64,000 nucleotides of DNA from assembly GCF_030247195.1 (NCBI RefSeq), contig NC_080671.1:189017725-189081724 (forward strand). The letters run 5' to 3'. Shown in pieces: positions 46,786 through 57,300 of the stretch. A program made the position numbers and the translations under genes. The notes below the pieces were generated by a model. That model was given only the letters and a program-made list of their open reading frames with translations. It searched no databases and was not told where the DNA came from. Position 1 is the stretch's first letter. Every line of letters begins with the position of its first letter. The DNA comes from Topomyia yanbarensis (taxonomy: Eukaryota; Arthropoda; Insecta; Diptera; Culicidae).

Positions 46786-46990
46786 AATACGCTGTGTTAC
46801 AAGCGCTACGGACCGAGCCCCAGCTCGACCGGAATGACATTTGATGCGCTCTTTGTTTACTTGGCTGATCAGCTGTTCTTTAGAAAACCTGTGAACAGCT
46901 GATCAGCCAAGTAAACAAAGAGCGCACCAAATGTCATTCCGGTCGAGTAGGGGCTCGGAAAGTACCGCTATGTAACGCAGGGTGTACTGG
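46786..46990. mobile_element. Compact TIR MITE (CTGATCAGCTGTTC centre)
   Basis: Near-perfect palindrome: CAGCTCGACCGGAATGACAT, TTTGTTTACTTGG and CTGATCAGCTGTTC are all inverted around a short loop at about 46882-46892. Same family as the split element 36970-38160. Confidence 0.7.
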
Positions 46991-47612
46991 TTCATAGCAT
47001 TTTCGCTTGCTCTATACTGCCCATAAACGCATAAGAGTCCCATGTGGATTTTTGTCGAAAATGAGTTATCCGTTGGATTGTATTCTGTATCACCACTGAA
47101 TCACACTGCACAAATAAGATTACCGGGTTTGTTCAGAAAATATTAAAAAAAAATACCAAAACATGGTTGTCCCATCCATTTGGCTCAATGGATGGGACAA
47201 TCTTGAACAGCGTTTTTCTCGGCTTGCTGTTTTTCAACATGGGACTCTTATGCTGATATAATGCGTACATGCATCAAAGATCTTTAAAACATGTAAGCTT
47301 TACAAGTGCATTTAGTGCCATTATAGAGCAAATAAAAAGCCAGTATAGTGCTATTGTAATGCTGTGGGTTTATTTGTTATGCAACTCTTCTTGAAGATTA
47401 TATTCGGCATATTTCATTTCAATCGAACATATACGATAGACTTATTCAGCTGGGTTGATATTGTGTTGGTTTGACGTATAAATTGAGAGGAAAACACAAC
47501 TTTTACACGGCGAATTGGGAGGCAAACAAACCGCTTCTGGGCCTGAGGGGAGAGCGGTAGTATAAAAATGTGATATTTCAGTGTGCGTATTTTAAACGTT
47601 TGATATCTCGAT

Positions 47613-47694
47613 ATACTGCCGTGATACGCATAACAGTCCCACCTGCATAGGAAACCCATAGCAAATGGGACTGTTATGCGGATCACGGCAGTAT
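47613..47694. mobile_element. Palindromic mini-MITE (ATACTGCCGTGATACGC)
   Basis: 82-bp near-perfect palindrome; ATACTGCCGTGATACGC pairs with GCGGATCACGGCAGTAT. A diverged, longer relative lies at 47013-47270. Confidence 0.65.
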
Positions 47695-48014
47695 AGTCCA
47701 GGGAGCAAACGCAGCGCACTTACCGTGAAGGACGAGGCAAGGTACCTTAGTTCGTTTTTCCATGTCATGAGTGTTTAGTAAGGTTTTATGAAGCCATTTT
47801 CTAAATAATTTTAGATTATAGTGTGGTTTCTGTCTTATTTTTGTTACAGTTAATCAACTACGTATACATACGTAATGCATGATAAATACTTAGTCCGCAT
47901 TTTTTGACCGGGTAGTTTTTGTTGTAACTTTGAGTGACTTCAACCGAGTTACATAATAAATTAATATGGACTGAATTGAAAACCTAGTTTCGGGGCTTTT
48001 AGCACTTTATTCAT

Positions 48015-48292
48015 GATACTACCACAGACTAACAGACATAACACTATGAGGGAATTCCCACAAAAAATCGATCCGGCAATTTTCCCAGAACCCTCATTTG
48101 CTGATGAGTTACCCCTCAGGTTTGTGAACAATTTTTCACTAGTGGTCTATCCCCCATATGCTTGTTCATATGTCAGTGGCGCCATAATTTCAAATGTGGT
48201 CACAGTCCCAACTACAAATATATTTAAAATGACCGTTAAAGCGGGCGAAGCATTGTTTTCGAGTGTTATGTATGTTAGTCTGTGATACTACT
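48015..48292. mobile_element. TIR MITE (GATACTACCACAGACTAAC)
   Basis: The left end GATACTACCACAGACTAACA and the right end GTTAGTCTGTGATACTAC pair. The frame inside is a chance product. Confidence 0.6.
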
Positions 48293-48346
48293 CCATGTAA
48301 TTTATTTTCTATTGTTACAAAAAAGCATAATAAACTGACTACATTG

Positions 48347-48681
48347 CTAGGGGCAGACCACTCTAAGAATGTATAACAAATTTGCATCAAATTAGAAAAA
48401 ATGCATTTAATTTCCATTTTTGCATCAGCTTTGCACTCCCTCGCAGAAAAGTTTGTTTAACAAACGTCCTACGCTGATCCACTTTGTTCGACGTTTTGTT
48501 AAATGTAGGGCTAGTTTTTCTGGAGGCTTTTGACGTCTTACACGCAACGCAAACAACATTGCACGCAACGCAAAAACATTGCACGCAACGTAAAATACAT
48601 TATGAATTTCTATTTTGATGGAAATAAATGCATTTAATTTCGCTGATTTTTAAAAATGCATCGCAAGTATTCTGCCCCTAG
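48347..48681. mobile_element. hAT-like CTAGGGG MITE, intact copy
   Basis: 335 bp. Ends CTAGGGGCAGACCACT and ATTCTGCCCCTAG. Flanks CTACATTG (48339-48346) and CTACATTA (48682-48689) form an 8-bp duplication with one mismatch. Three ACGCAACG-type tandem units lie near 48540-48600. Confidence 0.75.
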
Positions 48682-48946
48682 CTACATTATCTTTTTTCGA
48701 CGATTGAAAAGTTTCGCCATGATATTATTTTTCTAAACGCTGACACTTTTCTTGCATGTTCTCCGCAAGAAGAATGTTTGTTTACTTTGCACGATACGTA
48801 GCCATCTGACTGTTCGATAGGTAGATTTGGCTTCACTCTGTGCGAGCCTTTATAACATCAACAACGCCTTTGGTTTAACACGTCTAGCCGCCTCTTCGGG
48901 AGAACAAAATTATTTAAATCACCAGCAATCACGCCATCAACACTTT

Positions 48947-49417
48947 CCCAGTTAAACTCATTCCGGAACCGGTTCGGATTTCTGAATGGAGACAGTATCA
49001 AATGCAACAACCGATTCCGACTCAGAATCGGTTGTTGCATTTAATTTTGGAATCCATACTGACTCCATGCAGGATTGCCAACTAGGGGCAGATCACTTGT
49101 GATGCATTTTTAAAAATCAGCTAAATTAAATGCATTTCTTTCCATCAAAATGGAAATTCATAATGTATTTTGTGTTGCGTGCAATGTATTTTGCGTTGCG
49201 TGTAAGACGTCAAAACCCTACAAAAAACTAGCTCTACATTCAACAAAACGTCAAAGTGAATTAGCGTAGGACGTTTGCTAAAAAAAACTTTTCTGCGAGG
49301 GAGTGCAAAGTTGATGCAAAAATGGAAATTAAATACATTTTTACTAATTTGATGAAAATTTGTTCTAGAGTGATCTACCCCTAGATTCCGAATCAAATTC
49401 CGAATGGTTTGACCGGG
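48947..49417. mobile_element. Fold-back MITE CCCAGTT/GACCGGG, copy 4, split by hAT-like MITE
   Basis: The body at 48947-49081 resumes at 49385-49417 (ATTCCGAATCAAATTCC). The interruption 49082-49384 is an inverse CTAGGGG MITE. Confidence 0.7.
49082..49384. mobile_element. hAT-like CTAGGGG MITE nested in a fold-back MITE
   Basis: 303 bp, starts CTAGGGGCAGATCACTT, ends GATCTACCCCTAG. Flanking octamers ATTGCCAA and ATTCCGAA are a diverged 8-bp duplication. Confidence 0.7.
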
Positions 49418-49747
49418 TTGCTTCTAGCGCTATCTGTGGTCGTTCTCATCGCATGAATCGCCAATATAAATTAGTTGGACAATTTGGCATCCCTACCGGC
49501 AAATGTCCAACAGGCATGAAAAGAACAGCGAATCAAAACAAAACAAAAAAGTGGCAGTGAACGATCGATAGGTAATGATTTTTCGATGAAAAATTAATAA
49601 TTTTCCGCTGTGTTTTTGGAGTCTTCTGCTAGAAATGTTCGCAATAAATCAAGTTTAACATCTTGTTGTGTGTTTTAGAGTCGAATATTCTATCGATTTT
49701 TCGTCAGTTTCTCACAACCGTGGCGGTTGTGCAACAACTCCAATAAG
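49418..49747 (+). promoter_or_regulatory. LANCL3 5' flank and presumed 5' UTR
   Basis: Between the last MITE and the LANCL3 start. Promoter and leader must lie here if the gene has no upstream intron. No core element is certain. Confidence 0.3.
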
Positions 49748-50998
49748 ATGTCTGGCCCTGGAGGTCGCTTCTTTAAAAATCCGTTCCAGGATTATGTTGG
49801 TGGCCAGGTGGCAAAAAATGATGATCACATACGAGGACTCATACAATCGTACGTAAATTTAATTGTGGACAACACACGGCCTGGAAAAAATAGTGACCAT
49901 AGGGGAGACTTGTACGTAGGCGATGCAGGTATTGCATACATGTTTTTAAGACTTCACGAAATGGGACTGTTCGGTGCGGATGCCCTGCAATACGCCAAAC
50001 AGTATGTGGCGAACGCTAAAGGAAAAGCTATTCGGTATGCTGCTCGGGCAGAGGAGCGGTGTTCCTTCTTATGCGGAAATGCAGGAATCTATGCCGTTTC
50101 AGCAGCTATTTGCCATAAACTTGGACAACGGCAGGAAATGGATGAGGATCTCAGACATTTTGCCTCAGGGATAACCGTTTGCAAAAAAATCGACTTCAAT
50201 AAAAATGGAAGCGATGAATTGCTCTTCGGAAGAGCTGGTTATTTAAGTGGTATTTATTGGCTGCATCAGACCATTGATAAGAGACTCTTTGCTCATGAAA
50301 CATTAAGCGCTATCTCTGGAGTGATTATCGAGAGCGGAAAACGATATTCTACTACTCAAAGAAGTCCATTTCCGTTAATGTTTCACTGCTGGGGCGATGA
50401 GTATTTAGGAGCAGCTCATGGAGTATCTTCCATTATGCACATGCTGTTGGAGTCACCGCTTCAAGGAAATTTGAATAGCAACGAAATGGCGGCAGTTCGA
50501 GCTACTATCAACAGTCTTTTGTCTCTTCAGGATGCCGAGGGAAATTTTCCCGTGACACTACAAGACTATTTACAACGAACGAGAGATGAAACACTAGTTC
50601 ACTGGTGTCATGGTGCTCCAGGGATCGTTTATCTGATGGCCAAAGCTTATATTGTGTTTAAAGATCAGAAATATTTGCAATCATGTGTTCGCTGTGCCGA
50701 TCTTGTTTGGCGTAAAGGACTACTACGTAAAGGTCCTGGAATATGTCATGGTGTAGCCGGCAGCGGATACGTCTTCCTACTCCTCTATAGACTGACAGCA
50801 GACCCCAAGTACCTCCACCGAGCAATTAAATTTATGGAGTTTCTAACACACGAAGAGTTCATTAGATATGCGCGCAATCCCGATCGTTCTTTTAGCCTTT
50901 ACGAAGGTTACGCTGGTACAGTGTGCTTCCTACTGGATCTACTGCGGCCGGAACGCGCCAGTTTCCCGTTCATGGATGTGTTCGAAGCCAAGTGTTAG
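49748..50998 (+). CDS. LANCL3: LanC-like protein 3 (LANCL3 family)
   Basis: 416-residue LanC-like protein in one exon. Repeated GxxG-type motifs of the alpha/alpha toroid are visible: GDLYVGDAGIAYM, FLCGNAGIYAVSA, ELLFGRAGYLSGIYWL, EYLGAAHGVSSI, VHWCHGAPGIVYL, GPGICHGVAGSGYVFLLLYRLT and SLYEGYAGTVCFLLDLL. The Cys in HWCHG and the Cys-His pair in ICHG are the conserved zinc ligands of the family. Overall pattern and length are closest to LANCL3 rather than LANCL1/2. Eukaryotic LanC-like proteins are related to bacterial lanthipeptide cyclases; LANCL1/2 add glutathione to dehydroamino-acid sites, and LANCL3 function is less certain. The start at MSGPGGRFFKNPF is chosen because it matches the N-terminal F.N.F.DY block; an upstream in-frame ATG seven codons earlier is possible. 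It converges with gcm on its 3' side. Confidence 0.93.
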   Translation: MSGPGGRFFKNPFQDYVGGQVAKNDDHIRGLIQSYVNLIVDNTRPGKNSDHRGDLYVGDAGIAYMFLRLHEMGLFGADALQYAKQYVANAKGKAIRYAARAEERCSFLCGNAGIYAVSAAICHKLGQRQEMDEDLRHFASGITVCKKIDFNKNGSDELLFGRAGYLSGIYWLHQTIDKRLFAHETLSAISGVIIESGKRYSTTQRSPFPLMFHCWGDEYLGAAHGVSSIMHMLLESPLQGNLNSNEMAAVRATINSLLSLQDAEGNFPVTLQDYLQRTRDETLVHWCHGAPGIVYLMAKAYIVFKDQKYLQSCVRCADLVWRKGLLRKGPGICHGVAGSGYVFLLLYRLTADPKYLHRAIKFMEFLTHEEFIRYARNPDRSFSLYEGYAGTVCFLLDLLRPERASFPFMDVFEAKC

Positions 50999-51048
50999 AT
51001 GAATGTCGGTTTTCTGGATGTTGATCAAATTTAGATGTGTCTCACGTA

Positions 51049-51054
51049 AATAAA
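51049..51054 (+). terminator. Polyadenylation signal of LANCL3
   Basis: AATAAA about 50 bp after the LANCL3 stop codon, in a TA-rich setting. Confidence 0.6.
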
Positions 51055-51301
51055 TTAATTTTATGATTCCTTTCACAACTTTGCACTGAAAAAAGTTTGT
51101 TTTATTTACATGGTACCAAATCTGAAATACGAATTGGAAACTTCAATATTTTGTCTCTAAATTCAAATTTTGCGTATCGGCTCTAAACCTCTAACTGTTA
51201 TAGCCGTAACTATTGGATATGTTCTACGACAAAATAAATTAACGCACGAAATTGCAATTTTTTCAAAGGATTGTGATATTGCTGATGAAAATTGTAATGT
51301 A

Positions 51302-51307
51302 TTTATT
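51302..51307 (-). terminator. Polyadenylation signal of gcm
   Basis: AATAAA on the minus strand about 45 bp past the gcm stop. It lies about 250 bp from the LANCL3 signal on the other strand, so the two transcripts are tail to tail. Confidence 0.5.
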
Positions 51308-51349
51308 TACTGTTTTACTGAGCATAACTTAAAGCTTTAGCGAATAAGT

Positions 51350-54300
51350 TTAGTAAAAATCGTACGAAGCAATGGGACCTTCTGTGCTCATTTGTTGATG
51401 CTGTGAAACGTGACCAGTGTTTTCTAGCCCGGTTTTGGAGTAACCATTATTTGAATATCGATAGCATTCCTCACTCATATAACTTATCGCTTCGACATTC
51501 GAAGAATTAGTTCCGCCGGGAGGAATATAGTTCAAATTATAGCCATGTTGAAATGCACCGGATTCACTGGAGAAGCCGTAATTGACATCGTCACATGAAT
51601 TATAGGTTCCTTGAGGTCTTTCATACTGATTAGATGTGCCGTTGTTGTTGTTCATGTAAATTGTATTGACGGATTTACTAGCTTTTTTACAGTTCAGTTT
51701 ATTATCACAGTCATATCGCGCCCGTTGAGCATAGTCGTAATCGCAAAGTTTAGTAGTAGCTTCCTTTTTGATATTTCTCGTAATATCCGAAGCGTACGCT
51801 AAATTCGTTGCGCCATGAGTTGTATGCGTACTGACAGTTTTGTTCGTAAACCCGATACACTTTTCAAAAGTATTCGAACCTCCGCAAGATATGCTTTGTC
51901 CCAGGTAAGTATCGTTGAATGTATTTCCAGCTCCGCCAATGAAATAATCCGGTGCGAGTTGATTACATTTTTTATAAATGGCTCCACTTCCAAGATCCAG
52001 TAGTGTTGTCGCTGGCGCGATAATGTTGGCTGATTGCTGTGAACTGCTTCTCAAAGGTTGATCCAACAAGAAAATCTCTTCCGGTTGGAAATTTTCAATC
52101 GTGCTACCAGAACAGCTGGAAAAATCAGGTGGGTTCATGCAACTGGTAGTTTCATACGAATGGCTATTTGGTGCGTTCGCATGGCATGGCCACGTGGTTC
52201 CAGGTGTACTGGCGAAGCTGCTGTCCAGGTACGGAAAATTCGACTCCGGTGTATGAGTGCTTTTCGGGGCATTTGGGATTCTACAACAACACTGAACTTT
52301 GAAACAAGACCGGCATTTAGATTTTTCTGAAAATGAATGAAACGTAACTTTAATTGAGATATTTTATAGAGAGCATTTCTCATGTATACCAAGGCTTGCA
52401 TCCGGAATCAACGGAGGTGGTTGCAAAATATCCGCTGATGGATGGTTGGCTGTGTTCGATTTACTTCCGTTTTTCAATTGCAGAAGCTGTTAAAATATAT
52501 AGGAAAATCTTTTGATTTAATGTGATATATTTGATATCAGAAACAATATTGTATAATGCTTGTAAATAATTATAGTTTATTATTATGTTCAGCTAGCTAA
52601 TACCCATCGCGCGTTGCTGCGACGTTCAACGAAATTAGAGGTTATCACAATTTGTTCCGAAGCACCATCTGCTAGGCAGATAATCCCTAACCAATAACAC
52701 GCAAACACGCTCCATAACAAATGCCTACTATATGAAGAAATCCCACTAACTTGCATTTTCACGTTTCACCCCAATGTATGCATCAGCTTATCAGTGCAAG
52801 TGAATATAAGAAAGATTATTTTATTGCCTTCAACTTTACCGAAGACTGCAAATCTATCCAACTTACTTGGGAGAAGTTATTAAACTTTTAGTGAAGTGTT
52901 TGAGTCAGTTCTGCATGGGGCCTAACAGCACATGATGGTAAATCAGTGGTCAATTTCCACAAACTTTATTTTTTTGTGAAACAATGATTGGGTTTAACTG
53001 CCCTCCCCAATGTTTAGGGGTTTGACGGTATTGCAAACATCTTCAAGTATATTACGTGCATCAGTCCTACAGAACCTCTGATAGACATTTGCTTTAAGAT
53101 GGTTATTGCATTACGCCTCGATAGTGGTGCATCGAGGAGACCGAGAGGGCTTGTGCGCCTTTTTTATGTTCTATGTTTCTTCATACCAACGCTAAACCAC
53201 TGCAGTGGTCTGTGCGCGGTAGCGTGGCCGACTGGCGGGTCGACGTGGATTGACTTTTGCTATGTGCCGTGTTTGCAAATATTGTTCTATTAGTGGTATT
53301 CGTGGACGGGGCTCACAGTGGGTGTCATTGTGTGTCCATTTATCGGTCGACTTCGTCATATACCAATTAAATTCATTTAATAATTAAATTAATTTAATAA
53401 AGTAGAATAAGTAGAAACCTATTAGTTGTCGCTTTGTAATAATCGTAGTTTTGCGTACTAGTGTACAATTGTTATGTGCTAGTCGTATGTCTATCTATGT
53501 ATGTGTTCGTCTGAGTATTTGTGACAGTTGAATCAGGGAATGGATGCAGAACTGGCGTATATGATAAAATAGTTGCTAACAGTTCTGGTGATCAATTTGA
53601 GCATTTGGTTCTATTCATTCGGGAAAGTCGGATTGGATAAATTAGTGTACAATGAATTTACCGACGCACGTGAGTCATCTATTCCCGGCCAGCATAGCAT
53701 GATGAAAGTCTAACCGCATGCTATTGTCGTTAATGATAAATATACAACATTTGTTGCATTTCTATTCTACTTCATTAGTCTGTTTCTTTTGTACATCTTG
53801 CTTGCAGTTTGCTTTTCCATTATTTATGTATACCAAAATAGTATTGTTCAATTTATACACTTCTAATCAAGCTCTTTGCATCTTTTTTTTCTTTATTCGG
53901 CATGTTATGATTCCTTTTATTAGTATATCTCTACTATACGCAATTTATACTCATATATGCACAAACGCTCGTGGCCTCCGCGATAACACAAACCTGGCTA
54001 CAAACACGACCATGCAATTGCAATAATCCACACCTACTTACGCCCGCGATTTCGCCTACATGAAAAAAACCCCGGTAGTTAAGTAAACGTAGCATCTTTA
54101 AACTTCTAAACGCGGTCTTAAACATTAACCAACCACTCGCGCGATCATGAAACGGTCACGTCCTAGCAGTCTGGACTAATGTCTTCAGTTGAACCAATCA
54201 AAAAAGTGACGCTCATATTCACTAAACAACACGTTCCATGGTGACATGACCTAGAACTCTAGTGATATGGGGAAACGGACTCTCTTCTACCATATGTACG

Positions 54301-57300
54301 ATACACTAAAAATTAAGCATCAGACTCACTGTTCGCGCGCGATCGAACAAGAATACACACAACATCATTATAAAATCGAAATTATACACGCGAAGACACA
54401 TACACGTGATAAATACGTTAATATACAAATGCTTGAGCCCTTCGCGACCATCCACGGTACCTCCACCCGCGATCTCGTAAACATTATAACATCCCGTTGA
54501 TAAAGTGAATGTCTCAGCTCCTATAAATTTTCAAACACGGTCTCAAGCGTGAACCTAAAAACTCCCGCACTCGCACGATCATGAATTTGTCACTTACGGA
54601 TGTTTCTATCCTTAATATCAGAAGACTAGGTTCATGCCTTCAACTGGATCAATTAAAAAAAAAAAAGAAAGCTCTCATATCCACTGGACACTACGTTACA
54701 TCGTCGCTGTTGTGCTATCTTATGACAAACGCTATTTTAGGGGACACTGAGTTAGATATGCCACATTACTTGTTTGAAAAATCTCTACAAAGTGGCGTTT
54801 TCAGAATTTTGAAATTCTTCTTGGTTACTTAGATATAGCGTGAAACATGATGTGAAATTGTGAGTTTTTTGCTTCAAATCACTGTATCTAGAGATTTGCT
54901 CAAGTTATATTAAAGGTTTAGATGTTTTTATGTGTGAAAATGTCTGAGAAACGCAAAGGCCTAAACATATTCAAAGGAAAATTACACGAGTTGTGAGAAA
55001 AACACAGTTTTAGTTTTAAACTGGAAATAAAGCATATTTGGCAACACTGTAATCAAAAATAATATTTTTTTCTAGATTCCCTGACTCATTTCTTTCAAAA
55101 TGCATTTCACCGATTGTTTATAAACCATATGAACGCAAAGATATGAATAAAAGTTAAAAATTGATGATTTTTTTCTATGGAAAATTTTCCATGCACGATT
55201 ATGACACGTCATATAAATTTTGTCATCAATACACGCCTATGACACGTGTGAGTGAGACTTTTGTTTACATTCATAGTAAAAACTCGCAACATAGTCAACC
55301 GATTTTCGTAATGTTTGAGAGATTAATGCAGAATAGATAGAAGAATCAATTGTCTTCTTTGGATTGTTTATACGATTTATAAGTTTCAAGATATTCAATC
55401 TCAAACTTTAAAAATCGTTTTTCTCGAAATGTGCTAAATGGCGCTTGTCATAAGATAGCACAACAGCGACGACATGGCGACATGACCGAGAACTCTAGTG
55501 ATATGGCGTAACTTACTCCCTGTCAGAATGTGAATTGTACACCGAAAACTATCAGAATGAAGGTCCGCGTGACCATCCAAGAACGCACGCGTATATAGGA
55601 ATGGCACACTGTTACAAAATCCAGTCTTGTACACGCGAAGTCACATGAACGCGAGTACACGTGACAAACGCGTTAACATACGAACGCTTAACCCCTTCGC
55701 GATTAAAAACGCACTCCTACGTTCGCGATCGCGCAAGCTTAATAACACACCAGTAATAAGGAGAACGTTGGCACTTACGAAGTTTCAAACGCTGTCTCAA
55801 ACGCGAACCTTCAAACGTCCGTTTTCGCGCGCTCGTGAATCGGTCACGTCTGGAAACCATTACTCTCTGTCCTAATAAATTAGGTCCATACATTCAGTAG
55901 GACCAATCAAAAAATAAAGCTCATATCCACTAGACAACACGTTCCATGGCGACATCACCGGGAAGTCCAGTGATATGGAAGATCTCACACTCTTTTAGCA
56001 TCTTAGCCGTACACCAAAAATAAAGTATTAGATCCGCGGTCCGTGCGAAAATCCAAGAACACGCGAATATGCGAAAGGCACACGGTTATAAAATAGAATT
56101 TATACACGCGAAGTTACATACACGTTAGCACACGCGACATACAAACGCAGACGCGATCGAACACGTTAACGCACAAATGCTCGAGCTCTTCGCGATGATA
56201 CATGCGGTCGCGAGTCCCTACGCCCGCATATATCTGAACCGCACAATGAACATCACATTCAGAATCACCGCCCGCTACAATTGGCCTAAAGCAGTGTTTT
56301 AGTGGGCGACATTGCCTGTCTCGTCTGCAAATTGTAGTATATGATTCTGACGGGGAGCTCTTCCGAGAACCCGAATCTACAGCTCCAGTAACTCTCGAAA
56401 AAAAAAAACAATGATTGGGTTTAACTGGGTATGTTTGCAACTATTTTAGTACATGATATGAGTCATCTTCTGACTACAACATTTTAGTTCTCATTTCACC
56501 GCATACAGGGTGCCAAAACTAATTCAACTTCATGTATGTATATGATTTATGGACTCCCAAACGGCTTAACCGATTGCTGTAAAAATTTATACATACATGC
56601 AGAAAAAAATCAGTGAAAATAAACTAGATTTGGTTTTAAATATCATTTTTCCCGTTTGATATAGTGATAAACAAGATTCAGGTGTGATTCAATCAATGCT
56701 GTTGCTTGAAATTACCAACAAATTCATTTGTTGGCATTTAAATAGTTTCAATAAATATTTCGTTTGAAACAACAAAATTATGATAAGTTTAACCGAACAA
56801 ATAAGTTCGAAGAAACAAAAACAAATCTTTGGTATTAACCAAAGGAGAGAACAACCAAAATTTAGTTGAAATCAAACAAAGATTCTGTTGGTTTTTAACA
56901 AAGGGATCAGTTAGATTTAACAAAGTTTATTTTGATTCAACAATGTTTCTATTTAAAAGGTAAACAGAAGTATTTGTTGAACTAAACCAAATATATGCTC
57001 ATAACAGTTTTTGCAACCGACCGAGACGGTTGTGCCTCCAGGTGGAAGGATTTGTTCTCGAGAGAGTGACGGAGTGCGAGACGCTGTATGCGTTATTGTG
57101 GGAGAGAGAGAGACCAGTTTGTTAAGTGTGAGTCGACAGTTGATACGTCGGAGGCGTGGTCAACGGCATCCTCGACAAGTGGTGTTTTGACAGCAAACCG
57201 CGGGTAGACGAATTTGCCTACCGCGGTGGCAGAGATCGACAGTGATCGTGCCTGTACACACAGAAAAAAATATAGTGTATTGGTGTCGTCGGGCAATTCT

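Noticed and set aside
48013..48285. 90-codon plus-strand frame
   Set aside because: It coincides with a MITE with paired ends, so it is a chance frame.
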